Assembly: GCA_036346205.1 (NCBI GenBank)
Contig: JARFJB010001595.1
Location: 1,123,001-1,187,000, forward strand
Direction: 5' to 3'
Length of the DNA stretch: 64,000 nt
DNA from: Vesta saturnalis
Lineage: Eukaryota; Arthropoda; Insecta; Coleoptera; Lampyridae
Below the pieces are notes generated by a model. That model was not told the DNA's origin. It saw nothing but the letters and a program-made list of their open reading frames with translations, and did no database searches. Position numbers and translations under genes: made by a program. Shown here piece by piece: positions 11,084 to 21,531 of this stretch (its first letter is position 1; each line of letters begins with the position of its first letter).

Positions 11084-12194
11084 TTACCTCACTTACCCAA
11101 AGTGGTTTTGAAAATTGCACTAGTCTCTATTGCTTATATTATCTAGGTTTGACTTATACTTACTGAAGTACTACAGCGGTGAAGACTAGCAGCTACAACA
11201 TTGGAATTTAAAATTACAGAATGTTTTAGTAAATTTAAAAAACTTACTCTCAATGAATTCCACATATCAATTTTGTTTTTATTAATTATGCTTAACGTAT
11301 AAAAGCAGACTTATTTAAACCAGATCTGTCTCTTTTTTAAATAAATATTTAAAAGACGAGTATTATATTATGATTTCCATAAATATGACACTAAAGTGTT
11401 AATGTTATAACGGTTTTATTTCGTAAAAATAGAATAATTATTTGCATTTTGTTAAAATTACTTGGAATTTTAACAAGATTATGTAATATTCATAGTTGTG
11501 AATGCACGTATTATGTGACATTTTTTAAATAACACTGTTTAAATTTATGTTATGTTGGTAATAAGATATTAAATTTCAAGAAAACTGACAAGACAATATA
11601 AATAAATTATGTTGCCCAACGTTGATTAATTATGTAGCACTAATGGATTAAAAAAGTTTAAACTGTCATATTGTTACTAGTGGTTGATAATAATATATTA
11701 ATAGAAATAAGTAAATAAAAGAGTTAGAATTACATTACTAAAGTAATAAACAGATTAGAGAGGGACCCATATGTTCAAAAAAGATCAACAAGGGAAGAAA
11801 AAGCATAAGGGATTTCTAAACACTTTCTTGTTTGCCCTTTAGCTCATTAACATTGTCCCATTTCCATAAGTGTTGGGTTTTAATCTGCGCGATACCGCCC
11901 TTATTCAGTAACTAAATCGAGAATATCTAATGATCTAAAATTAGCGCGAAACTTTGGTGAAAAAAATCATAATTAAGCAGCACATGAGAAAAAACTTGGA
12001 AATAGCTTCTATTTTCTCGAAAATTTTTAAATATGTGTTTATTTAAAATTAATTAGTATAACTCTTGAAGAAAAGTGATGGAGGAAGCGCAAACTTTTAA
12101 GAAAAAGTAAATAACTTTAATTTGTGTTGACCAAAACTATCAAACTTTATTATAAGTTTTTGTTAAGAACGAATAAGTTCATAGGTAAATATGT
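11084..12194. other. AT-rich non-coding interval
   Basis: No ORF or RNA gene could be supported. A 65-bp block at about 12148-12210 (AGTTTTTGTTAAGAACGAA) recurs at 12414-12475 between the two SINE relics. Confidence 0.5.
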
Positions 12195-12350
12195 AATTAA
12201 AAATTATTATTAATTTTATTAAATACATAAATTTTATGTAATTTCCTCATGTATTTAAAATACCCAACCAACTATCAAGGTTACAATCGATGTAAATTTT
12301 GTCTTTATGTATGTAGAAGTAAATTCTAAATATAATGGTACTAAATCAAA
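12195..12350 (-). repeat. SINE relic (same family as 19270-19458), minus orientation
   Basis: The reverse complement shows the family head TTATATTTAGAATTTAC and TACATACATAAAGACAAAATTT. A strongly decayed tRNA-like centre (TTGATAGTTGGTTGGGTA) follows. The tail is TTTAATAAAATTAATAAT. The tRNA boxes are no longer functional. Confidence 0.6.
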
Positions 12351-12496
12351 TTACTTATCTTAATGCAATGTGAGCCTGCAATATCAAAGGTTCACACCCG
12401 CAACTTGACTAATATCTTATTAAGTTTTTGTTATGAAAGAATAAGTTCAAAGGTAAATATGTAATTAAAAATTATTAATTTAATTAAATTAATTTG

Positions 12497-12625
12497 ATTG
12501 TAATCTCATTATATTTAGAATTTACAATTCTAATTAAAGACAAAATTTCATTTTTGATTTTGGTACTCTCAAAGTACAGGTCGTAGGTTTCCTTTCTTTA
12601 TTTATTTAATAAAATTAATTTTTCA
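12497..12625 (+). repeat. SINE relic (same family), plus orientation, internally deleted
   Basis: Has TCTCATTATATTTAGAATTTAC, AAAGACAAAATTTCA, a remnant of the tRNA-like anticodon arm (GGTACTCTCAAAGTACAGG) and the tail TTTAATAAAATTAAT. The A-box region is missing. The opposite orientation of this copy and the previous one makes them look like a pair of terminal inverted repeats. Confidence 0.65.
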
Positions 12626-12639
12626 AACTTTAGTTTCGT

Positions 12640-13379
12640 TGAAAATATTTCGCTCTGCTCTCTTAATTGCGATATAAACTATTTTCCTGTATTTCTCATA
12701 TTGGTCGGCAGAGTGCGCTCTTTATATGATCTTTCTGTTTTTCTTTTCAAAATTTTTAAATACAACGGAGGTATCTCAGTTATCAGTGAAGATGGAGGCA
12801 TACAATTTTTATAATACTGTACTTTTTTTTTCAATCGAACTTGGCATTGTCTTAATTATCATGGCCTACATAGTTTTTTAGATATAGGGCAATGTCTTCA
12901 GAGAAATACGGATTTCTTTGTTCTTTAAGAATATAGATACTAAGTATTATACATTTGGGAGACGCTTTAAAACAAGCGCGTTCACTAAGGTACAAGGTAT
13001 ATTTTAAAAATAATTTCCGTAAAAACTCTACTCAGGCTAATTATTACCCCTTCTTCTTCAAAAACGAAGTAGGCCATGACAATTATAAATACATTGTTCG
13101 TTTCACGTACAGTGTTACGAAAACGGAATCCCTTTATGTATGTACACTCATAAACCAGATGCCCTACAACACCATTAAAATTGGCCCACGTGGTATACGT
13201 TTGATGTTGGATTTTAGAGGATAAAATTGTTCGTCCAGTGAACACTGAGCATGTATTTGCATTTTTTAGCATAATTTGAAAAAATCTGGCGTGGAACACC
13301 ACACGATCTTCCTACAAAATGGGAATTGAGAGAAATGAAACAACTTAAGACTAAGAATTTTTTAGGATAATTATGCAAT
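12640..13379. other. AT-rich interval with an unsupported 89-codon ORF
   Basis: An open frame at 12955-13224 (+) shows no recognisable motif and has a shadow frame on the other strand. It is left unassigned and nothing else is visible. Confidence 0.35.
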
Positions 13380-13920
13380 CTCGTTTATAATAAGTTCATT
13401 ACGAAAACAGGCAACACTGTAAAAACAAAAACAATCTATCTCAGAATGACGTTTAAAACTTAATGTCAGATAGAGATTAATAGACATAAATACTTATTAA
13501 CTTAAAAAAAATCTAAGGCCGCCCGATTCTATAAGACATTAATAATACAGTTTAACCACGTTCTTTATCTAGGTGTTTTTATGCCTTTGTAATATGAATG
13601 CTGTTTCAGAAATATTTAATAAAAACCAAAAACTGCCTTTAATAAACTCCCCACCTCCACTTTTGGATTTCTCCCACAATTAAAGCAGCTCAAGCTAAAT
13701 GAAAGCAAGCTTAAATACAAAATTTGAAGTACGGTGTTTTCATTCTGGAGTTATTGTAGATACTAACATACATACACACACGCACGCAGGAACACACCCA
13801 CGGCGCACGAACGCACGTACGCACGCACGGACACACCCAGACAAATACGCACGCACACGATTGCATAACCTCATATACCTATATATGTATATGTAGGTTG
13901 GAAGGTAAAAATAATTATAT
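13380..13920. repeat. dispersed repeat B, copy 1
   Basis: About 540 bp matching 55140-55670 in the same orientation. Shared blocks include AACAGGCAACA.TGTAAAAACAA, TGTCAGATAGA.ATTAA, AAGCTTAAATACAAAATTT, TTCTGGAGTTAT.GT.GATAC and ATATGTAGGTTGGAAG. In this copy the centre (13770-13865) has been replaced or expanded by an impure CACACGCACG microsatellite. It is non-coding and of unknown class. Confidence 0.75.
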
Positions 13921-14589
13921 TAAATTTTTATGCATTTCGACGGTGTAATTAGTTTTAAAAAATACGTTACATTGTTTGACTTTAACTGAAACGATATCGA
14001 GTATGTAGTACGTGTTCAACATTGGCATGGGGGCATTGGAGAATTCCATAATTGGAGAATGTCGATCCAGAGGGTACAAATCGTTGGAGAACTGACATTA
14101 ATATTGGGTTATAAGTACATATTGTTTTTATAATAAAAGTAGGAAAAATATATATTTTAATTCAATATCATACGTAACAGTATAAAGACTATTCGTGTAA
14201 TATGGGTTTTCAGGTTTTTAGTGATTTAGGCAATCACGTGCTCATGAAGTTTTGAACAGAATATACATATATGTTAATGTTATGTACTGTACTTTTGAGA
14301 GTAATTAACTCGGTACTAATTAACAATACACTATCTACGTAATTGTGCTATTATTGTGTGAGAAAAAAATAAACAAAATGGGTGTTTACAGTTCTTTTTT
14401 AAATACAAGCTACAAGCCTTACTCATTACAGAAGGGGAAGGGCAGGATGTTCTTCAAGATTAGTAAAGGGCTGAGTGACAAATTTTCTGATGTAATTGGA
14501 TTTCTCTCTACCCTTGACGTAGATAATATTTGCTAGATCAACCAATTGCCTGATAATTTTCTGAAATTAGTTTGGAAGTGTTTGTCCCT
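13921..14589. other. non-coding interval, nothing recognised
   Basis: AT-rich, with an unsupported 63-codon frame at 14345-14536. It may contain the outer end of Maverick copy 2, but no terminal repeat was recognised. Confidence 0.35.
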
Positions 14590-14599
14590 CATTCTTTTT

Positions 14600-15850
14600 T
14601 ATACGGTGTTCAACATGTGTTCCGTTAAAAATTGCCAGTTTTTTCGGGCTTTTGCAATTAAACGATGAAGTACAAAACAGTATGATGTCATAGTAACAGG
14701 TATGTTGATCAAAGTTTCGAATTCTACACGACGTATCACTGTTTTAAAGTGTAATGGCTCTTTTAGATTCGAGCCGTCTACCACCATCAATTGCGCGACA
14801 GCCGTGAATTGATTAGGTGTGAGTAATGCTCGTCCATCTTTTAATAACGTAACATTTTGAAGAAATACCATAATATTCTTTAGTGCACGTTTATCGAATC
14901 TAATCATATCTTGAGACACATTATACTCTCGCCCGTTTGAAATCCTTTAATAATGTATGTAGGTGTTTCTATACTTGTAAATGTTTTGACTGCCCATCTC
15001 TTATTAGTACGGCTGGATATATTTTCTGACTTCTAAATTTTTTTTTTATTATGATTGTGGACCTGAACAGGCTAAATAAGGCCTATCGTCCTAAAGCACT
15101 CAGGAACACTTAGGAGGATGGATAGAGGGATAATGAATTGCCAATAGATGCCTATGAACAGCTACCTTAAATTTTCTCATATCATAAATGAGTGGAAAAC
15201 TGGAATTAGGGAGATCATTCCAAATGCTTCAATAACGCTAATTTCTTCGCTAATGCTGAAATAATGTGTGAATCTTTCCAACATATCTTGTCTATATTAA
15301 CTTTTACCGCTACCTCCGCCACAGTTGAAATTACTCCGTCAATGTTTTCGTAAATTAAAACTAATTCTTATCTGATGTTCAAAAAGACTTTGTTGTAATC
15401 TTCAGCAAAGCTGAGTAGCATTCACAAAGTTACGCAAACGTTAAAATATCTTTAAAAATTTGTTAGTGTGCAGATTGATGTAGTTAACGAACCACCATCT
15501 TTATGAGGTGCGAGATCATTCGGTCTGATATCAAACCTTTCATTGTTCAAGTTAGTCCATAATTACGGAATCTAATACATATCCTATTTATTTCGTATCT
15601 AATGCCACTGAATAAAGATGCAGTTCCATTGTTAACGCAACGACCGGTATTAGGGATAGTATCATTCAATCTCAACATCCCCTCCTACGTAAATAACTTT
15701 CTGATGATAAAATGAACGTGTCGTTCTAAATGGGTATTTTGATTTCATCGTCGCTTTTAAACAGCGTAGTATATGGCTGATCGGTGTGTAGTTCGTTAAA
15801 GTTTAATATGCGCATTGTATTACCTTAAAACCAAGACCCTGTAGTTATGT
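14600..15850 (-). pseudogene. Maverick major capsid protein (double jelly-roll type), degenerate
   Basis: Read right to left. The N-terminal part near 15760-15600 shows a LSSESYL block and then NNGTASLFSGIRYEIN, matching the jelly-roll start of Polinton capsids. A middle part near 15440-15240 includes AEDYNKV-like and ALAKKLALLK blocks. It is interrupted by a LINE 3' end (15044-15235). The C-terminal part at 15010-14599 includes RWAVKTFTS, YIIKGFQTGE, DMIRFDKRALKN and VEFETLINIPV. Several stops and frameshifts are present. Assignment rests on the order and character of these blocks as known in insect Polinton capsids. Confidence 0.7.
15044..15235 (-). mobile_element. 5'-truncated LINE 3' end with poly(A) tail
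   Basis: The reverse complement ends in a poly(A) tract at 15044 and encodes an IWNDLPNSS block followed by MRKFKVAVHRHLL. This is the usual C-terminal end of CR1/Jockey-like ORF2. A shorter copy, about 93% identical by eye, sits in plus orientation at 31855-32002. It interrupts the Maverick capsid gene, so it inserted later. Confidence 0.75.
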
Positions 15851-16239
15851 TTTATTCTGCGCTGTTGAATGATGAACATCTACTCACTCTCAAGTTACTA
15901 CTGTTCAATCATTTATGGTTTGGTTTGTCCTGTTTACTCACATCAATTCTATGGCCTCACCACATTTTCTTTAAGTGTAATCGTATCGTTATGATCTCCC
16001 CATTAACATTGACGAGATATCAGTCAAGTGGTATGGTGAAAATGGTAAATGTGTTTATAGGTAAATAAATAACATGTTGAGGGTATTCAATTATTTTATA
16101 CTCCGCTGGTACACTGGGAAAAAATTAATAAATAATATGTGATGACTTTATTTTGAAAACGACCTCTCGTTATATCGCACCCAATAATTGAGTTAATTTT
16201 GATGATGTTTTGTTCCACAGGTCCTACAGACCTTTTTAT
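15851..16239. other. possible Maverick-derived flank
   Basis: Reverse-strand fragments such as VNVNGEIITIRL near 15990 look like decayed Maverick coding DNA, but no gene can be delimited. The rest is AT-rich, without features. Confidence 0.3.
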
Positions 16240-16920
16240 TATTAGTAGTAAGGCTAAGCGGGTTCCAAAACAGGAAGTGACGTCACACCAATCAGCGACG
16301 TGAGCGAGTAGTTAAGCTCGCCCCCTCCGAAAGTTTGCAGTTGTCTTACCAATTAGAGACGAAGTCGTGGCTCCGGCTGGTGGAAGTTGCAGTAATGTTG
16401 GACCAATGGGATACGAGGATGTGCTCCGCCCCTCTGTTGAGATTAGCAAGGGGGAATGCGCCTCTGTTGAGCAATAAGAGACGTGGCCACCATCTTGGAT
16501 ACTCGACGCCTTCCTCAGCTTCTAGTAACTGCTTCGGAATTGCTGGTTCCGGTAACCACCCTCGACTATGGGGAGGCTGAGGGTCCATGCGGGGGTTGTT
16601 TATTCTTCGAATTCTTCGCCGCTGCTGAAGAGCTACTTCTGGTTCTTTTGCTGAAGAGCTACTTCCGGTTCTATTGCTGGTGGATTTTCGCCGCTGCTGA
16701 AGATCTAAGTCTGTTGGGTGCTGTTGGTAAAGACGTTAATGCGTCTACTTCCGGTGGAAGTATAAAGCCTGAAAAATTGTTTGCTCGTAGATTTGATCTC
16801 GAAAAAGTTGACATGATAAAACTGTATGCTTACCACTTTGCCAACTTCGGTTTTACTTATAAAATGTATAAAGCGCGATATCTCTATAAATGTTTATGCT
16901 GACGTCACGGAACGTATAGA
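16240..16920. promoter_or_regulatory. GC-rich promoter-like island with CRE, CCAAT, ETS and YY1-like sites
   Basis: The composition differs sharply from the AT-rich surroundings. Landmarks on plus are a palindromic TGACGTCA within AAGTGACGTCAC at about 16278, next to ACCAATCAG. Next are a second CCAAT (GACCAATGGG, about 16400) and GGCCACCATCTTGG (YY1-like, about 16485). CTACTTC(C/T)GG ETS-like sites recur at about 16628, 16660 and 16746. Another TGACGTCA is at about 16902. A tandem GAAGAGCTACTTC.GGTTCT repeat lies at 16628-16672. It could be a host promoter or a viral-type regulatory region. No TATA box at a convincing distance was seen. Confidence 0.4.
16483..16902 (+). CDS. hypothetical 139-residue ORF inside the GC-rich island
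   Basis: An open frame starting MATILDTRRL at a Kozak-like GCCACCATC context, not a strong ACCATGG one. The N-terminal half is low-complexity and Leu-rich and derives from the tandem GAAGAGCTACTTC repeat. The C-terminal part is ordinary (SGGSIKPEKLFARR, DLEKVDMIKLYAYHF) and ends in YLYKCLC. It was not recognised. A frame of this length is plausible by chance in GC-richer DNA, so the call is weak. Confidence 0.25.
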   Translation: MATILDTRRLPQLLVTASELLVPVTTLDYGEAEGPCGGCLFFEFFAAAEELLLVLLLKSYFRFYCWWIFAAAEDLSLLGAVGKDVNASTSGGSIKPEKLFARRFDLEKVDMIKLYAYHFANFGFTYKMYKARYLYKCLC

Positions 16921-17640
16921 CATGTTTCGATATTGCGGTTAAAAATAAAAATGGAAATAAAAAATCAGTATTTAAAAATGCATTTACTAGTTAAAAAAAT
17001 AATAATTTAATAATAATAAATATGTAATTACGTTTGCATAGAAACAAAATTGATACGTGTGCAGGGAATTCTGCTAATAAAGTGAATAACATCATGTGGA
17101 TGATGCACTATCTGGAATGAAAGAAAATAGTTTCCACAGTATTCTTATCATTCGTATAATAAAGCAGTGACTAGTTTGCATACTGATAATGAATTTTAAT
17201 GTATTTCAAACAACCAATATCGAAAAAATGGATTAAATATTTAAAAGTAATAATTCCGTTTAACTATAGACCGCAGACACACCCGGCTTTAAAAATAGTG
17301 TATTTTTTTATCATTGCTAATCGTAATTTATATAAATATGTAAACTACGAATTTTTAAAACTCAATACAAAATAAACCATTGTAACAAATATATTAGGCG
17401 AAATAACTCGTAAAGTGCAACAAATTTGTTAATAAATGTCTATTTACATTAATATAATTATAATCTCTATAGCAATATCTAGTTTGGGCATTCCAGAATA
17501 ATTTAAGGAAAGCTTAAATAATTTTTTTTGATTGAATAATTGCGCAATAATAAATCATTTCTAGGTATATTCGAATGTTCATTTTTCTAGAACAATGAGA
17601 CCGGAAAACCATATTCTCGATATTGAGAAGAATTCGATAT
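16921..17640. other. AT-rich non-coding interval
   Basis: No gene, RNA or repeat recognised. Confidence 0.5.
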
Positions 17641-17650
17641 ACATACTGAA

Positions 17651-17656
<6 letters not shown>

Positions 17657-17723
<67 letters not shown>
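17657..17723. repeat. (TA)n microsatellite
   Basis: About 33 TA dinucleotides. Both frames through it give Ile-Tyr repeats, an artefact. Confidence 0.97.
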
Positions 17724-17727
<4 letters not shown>

Positions 17728-17869
17728 CTATTAATGGTACATTCTTAAGGATAGATCTTCCAAAGCAGCCAAATTTAGTGGGCGAAGGTGAATTCAAACC
17801 TGTATTAAAAGTTTCTAATATAATTATTGATTATAAATACCGGTAAAAAATATTAATATCATTAACACT

Positions 17870-18350
17870 CGAAGAAAGATAGCAATAAAGACCGAGTTTA
17901 CTGGATACGGTTGCAAGTATAAAGCACATCCCTTCTTATAGGGCTTCAAATAAAGTCCTCTTGCGCTTTTTACAGCCACTGCCTCTATTGTTACGTTATG
18001 GCGTTGAGCCTTCTCCAATCGCTTCTTCGACGCCGAAGCGTTATTGACACCTTTAGCTACACCACACGCACTAACGGCATCCTGCAATTGAGAGACCGGC
18101 GAACAGCGGTATTAGGAGCGGAAGAAGCCGCCAGTTTTAGGTTTTGGAATGATTGTAGGCACTTGCACTTTTTTCTTTCCACCGGCAATCTTAACAGCCT
18201 TCTTAGCAGCCTATAAACTAACATCAATAAGTTTCTTCAGATTACCATCTTTAAGCAGACCTTTGACAGATTTACGAATAGGTTTCAAACTCGTCCTCTA
18301 AACAAGCACCTTCTCCTTATCTTCTTAGCACTCATACCCAACGTGGTTTT
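17870..18350 (-). pseudogene. Maverick minor virion protein-like ORF, degenerate
   Basis: The reverse strand carries a Lys-rich segment (AGGKKKVQVPTIIPK, about 18170-18200), then GVNNASASKKRLEKAQRHN (about 18000-18060). The end block GLYLKPYKKG is near 17935-17960. The combination of a KAAKK-type helix, QRHN and YLKPYKKG is typical of a short Maverick ORF encoded next to the packaging ATPase in insect elements. A role like that of adenoviral minor capsid proteins has been suggested for such ORFs, and this is inference here. Stops and a frameshift interrupt it. Confidence 0.5.
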
Positions 18351-18518
18351 AACCTTCATAGCGTTTGCTACGGTAAAAGGGATTTATACCGGGATCGCAG
18401 CGAGCTAAACGATTCTATTGCTTGTTTCCTAGTCTCCAACACCGATATGTTTATTAAGGTATTTAATACTTCTCTCCCCAACAGCATGTAAACTGATCTG
18501 TATACTATTAGCAACTGA

Positions 18519-19110
18519 ATGATGAAGTTTACGAAACAGCATCAAGAACTACCTATGGACGGTCACGATTTCCTGAATTTTAAGTTGGGAGAAAGCATGG
18601 TCGCCTTTTTCCGACATCAATTAGAGTAATTATTTTCAGACCTTTGGGGTGCGGGAAGACTAATGTGATGGTTAGCTTATTGGAGGCACAGCACGGCAAC
18701 AATTTGAAAATGTCTACGTTTACTCCAAGTCGCTTGAGTAACCATAGTATAAATTCTTAGAGCATGTATTTAAGCCGATAAGAGGTATTAGATAGGATGT
18801 TTTCAACGATAAGAATTCTATAATGATCTTCGACGACATTTCGTGTCTCAATCAAGACATAATTCGCGATTATTTCAGTAGAGAGCGACACTCGGACCTG
18901 GACGCCTTCTATCTCTGTCAAACCTATTAGAAGATTCCTAAGCAATTGATTCGCGGTAATGTGAATGTGGTTGTGTTATTTAAACAGGATTGTATAAATT
19001 TGAAGCATGTATATGATGATGTAGGAACCGATATGACCTTCGATCAATGTGCTCTCGATGTTGGCAGACTAAATACGATTTCGTATGCATTGTAAAAGAC
19101 TTTAATTATA
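18519..19110 (+). pseudogene. Maverick packaging ATPase (A32-like, FtsK/HerA superfamily), degenerate
   Basis: Starts MMKFTKQHQELP. After a frameshift it has the Walker A box GCGKTN at about 18650, then VSLLEAQHG and a VYSKSLE-like block. Walker B is IMIFDDIS at about 18825. DLDAFYLCQT (18897) and VVLFKQD (18970) follow. A C-terminal CxxCW-like block in another frame is near 19055-19085. At least three frame changes are visible. In intact elements this enzyme would package the genome. This copy is not functional. It is transcribed in the same direction as the DUF8207-like ORF and integrase. Confidence 0.75.
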
Positions 19111-19119
19111 GGAGATGCC

Positions 19120-20197
19120 GAAGTGGATTTGATTGCTATAACACCTGCTTATAATGCTCATTCAGACGCAGTCAGTCGGAATGCAATCAAATGTAAGCTT
19201 GAATTACTGAAGAGAGGGAACTTGGAACATGTCGTTTAGTGGAAACTGCATATACACCTACTGTAGATCTAATCTCATTATATTTAGAATTTACATCAGT
19301 TCTACATACATAAAGACAAAATTTGAATTGATTGGTGCTTGAATCTCGATGGCGCAGATAGTTAGCGCGGTACTCTAGCAAAGTACAGGTGGTAGGTTCG
19401 AATCCTACGCGAGGTAAACTTTTTACTTATGTTTTTAATAAAATTAATAATTCTTAATCTACTGTGGATCCTTTGAATCAAATCAAAAGCGCGGAAATTA
19501 AAGTAAAACCGGTGAAACCGGAGTTCAAACAAGTACCTGCCGCAACGTCAACACCTGCCAGGTTCAAACCTCCCGTTGCACCTTCATTCGTTGAACTGGT
19601 GTGGAATCAACATATGTTACGTTTAGACCACCTGTTGAACCGTCATTCGCTGCAGAGTAAGTGGAATCATCTAATTTAACGTAATTACTCGATGAGGCAG
19701 ACGTTACCGATGAATTCTAAGAACAATATCATACTTTACCTCGCTACAATGTAGAATTACTGATCCGCGGGAACCAAGAACAAGTTGATAATACATACGG
19801 ACCTCTTTATGATGCAAGCTTAGATAAATGGGCTATCGGAGATTGTCCAATGGATATAGATGGTCCTAATCTAATTATAAAAGGTTAATTATATGAGGAC
19901 ACACCCGAACTATATGAGCTGCTTACATTGAAAGAGCCGAAGAAGTATACGCTGAGGGATGAGAGGGTCTATGTCGATATTATAGCTAAAACTAATGCAT
20001 ATAGGAATAATCACGACCCTCACCGAGTAATTATGGACACAAAATTATCTAAATACCGGAAGATTGTTAAGCCGCTAATCAGCACGAAACGTTTCGGTCG
20101 CGGCGTCTTGAAGAAGTTATCGAATAGAGCGAAGAAATATGTATATTGGAATACTCTCCGCGAACTTGTTGAACGTCTCAGGCTGCTGCATGTATAG
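19120..20197 (+). pseudogene. DUF8207-like Maverick ORF, interrupted by a SINE
   Basis: The N-terminal part, with KCKLELLKRGN, lies at 19190-19225. The SINE at 19270-19458 then splits the frame, which resumes as VDPLNQIKS at 19463. The C-terminal half contains ASLDKWAIGDCP, YELLTLKEPKKYT, IIAKTNAYRNN and YVYWNTLRELVERLRLL (about 19820-20195). This matches the domain I know as DUF8207, which occurs beside integrase and polymerase genes in insect transposable elements. Its function is unknown. Stops and frameshifts are present in the middle. Confidence 0.65.
19270..19458 (+). mobile_element. SINE with an internal tRNA-like domain and a 12-bp target-site duplication
   Basis: A 189-bp insert in a Maverick gene. 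It is flanked by CTACTGTAGATC (19258-19269) and CTACTGTGGATC (19459-19470), a near-perfect 12-bp duplication. The element has a 75-bp non-tRNA head and a tRNA-like region (19343-19416). The A-box-like segment is at 19350-19370 and a perfect B box, GGTTCGAATCC, at 19395-19405. The 5-bp anticodon-stem pair is GTACT/AGTAC. It ends in an AT-rich tail, TTTAATAAAATTAATAATT. The tRNA domain lying after a non-tRNA head is unusual for a SINE. Two older relics are at 12.2-12.64 kb. Confidence 0.75.
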
Positions 20198-20270
20198 ACA
20201 GCAGCAGGTTATACTGGATAGGATAACTAAATGTTTAGTATTGGAGAAAAGCTCCGAGAAGAAGTTATAA

Positions 20271-20653
20271 TTGCATAATAATGCCATCGATAAGTTTGGC
20301 AGACATTCGCTAACGCAATTAACACATGCAACTGTAAATATCAAATTAACCTGGGATGATAGTTATGATGTGCAATGTAGAAGACTTTCCAATGTCTTTG
20401 AACCTATCCTAGAAGATTTATCTATGAGATACATTGATAAGGCGAATTTAAAATAGGGCGAGGACGGTAATTACGATGCGCAAGGTAGAAGAGTCTGCAA
20501 CATCGTCGATCCAATACTAGCTGCGGATGTTGCTACCAAAAAGTATATTGACAAGTGCACGGAAGTTCTAGAGTTTAAAATAAAGGGTGACATCAATTTA
20601 TCTATTGCAAAATTATTGGTTGAGCGAGATCAGAAACGATCAGAAGCGATGTA
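20271..20653 (+). pseudogene. small Maverick ORF of unknown role, copy 2
   Basis: Homologue of the ORF at 1-298 and more complete at its start (MHNNAIDKFGRHS). It has one internal TAG at about 20454, in the same place as in copy 1, so the stop may predate the divergence of the copies or be subject to readthrough. It carries RRLSNVFEPI and KKYIDKC blocks and ends SEAM-stop, 50 bp before the integrase start. Function unknown. Confidence 0.5.
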
Positions 20654-20706
20654 AGTATCCTTAGCAGGGATATTTAGAATACCGAGAATAATTTACATTA
20701 GCGGTA

Positions 20707-21526
20707 ATGTCTTTAAAGCTGATGGTTGTCAACGAACTGTATATGCATCGGGATGATATCTGGCAGACGGATTTAGCCGAATTTATTCCGTATGCCAAAG
20801 AGAACCGCAATCACAAGTATATTCTTACACTGATAGACTGCTATTCTAAATATTTATGGACACGCCCTCCAAAGTCGAAGAATGCTGACGAAGTTTGCCG
20901 GCTGAATACTTCCATTTTGAAGGAGTGTAAAACTCCCGATAACTTGCAACCAGATCAAGGACGTGAATTCTATAATAAACATTTTGATGGGTTGGTGAAG
21001 AGTTATGCAATACATCAATACTTAACGTATATTGTGAAAAAGGCCGCCAATGTTGAAAGGGTTATAAGAAAGTTGAAAAACGCATTATACAGAAAACTTA
21101 TCCTTAGAGGTAAATACAAGTGGCTAGATGTGTTGCAGGAAGTTATTTCCGATTATAATAATAAAATGCATTCCTCGATTAAAATGAAACCTAAACATGT
21201 AACAGCATCAATGTACTTACCGATGTTTTATAATATTAAGGTAATGGGGATAACAAAATTTAAAATTGGCGATTACGTTCGGATTTCTGAACATAAATCA
21301 ATGTCTGCAAATAGGCTACACTCCTAATTTTTCCTATGAACCATTTAATATTGCCAAGGTAAAGGTTGGAAATCATGTTACGTATTTACTGGAGGATCTG
21401 CAGGCTAAACCGATACTAGGTCAATTTTACGCTGAAGAACTACTGAAACAGCTCATCAGGATATATTTATCGTTGAGGTGTTGTGGCGTAAGGAGATCCG
21501 ACTATATGTTCGATGGATTAGTATGA
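20707..21526 (+). pseudogene. Maverick integrase, copy 2, nearly intact
   Basis: Starts MSLKLMVVNE. The catalytic core shows the first Asp in DIWQTDLAEF, the second in PDQGREFYN and the Glu in NVERVIRKL, so the DDE triad is kept. An SH3/chromodomain-adjacent C-terminus follows (KIGDYVRIS). A single frame change at about 21310 separates residues 1-206 from the last 70 (PNFSYEPFNIAKV onward). The remaining frame ends at a stop after DGLV. It lacks the stop and the deletion seen in copy 1. It is convergent with polymerase B. Confidence 0.85.
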
Positions 21527-21531
21527 ATAAA

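Noticed and set aside
9039..11166. Very long overlapping open frames (up to 511 codons) of Cys-Val-Arg or His-Thr-Arg repeats on both strands
   Set aside because: They are produced by stop-free TG/TGCG microsatellite units, are open in several frames at once and have no non-repeat domain.
12195..12640. Apparent MITE with AATTAAAAATTATTAATTTT terminal inverted repeats
   Set aside because: The inverted ends are the tails of two SINE relics lying in opposite orientation, shown by the copy at 19270-19458 with its own target duplication.
12955..13224. 89-codon plus frame MGDALKQARSLRYK...
   Set aside because: No recognisable family, and a longer antisense frame covers the same DNA. There is insufficient support for a gene.
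19343..19416. Functional tRNA gene with an AGC anticodon
   Set aside because: The B box and stems look good, but the acceptor stem has a mismatch and G-U pairing. The sequence does not resemble animal tRNA-Ala, and it sits inside a retroposed repeat with a target-site duplication.
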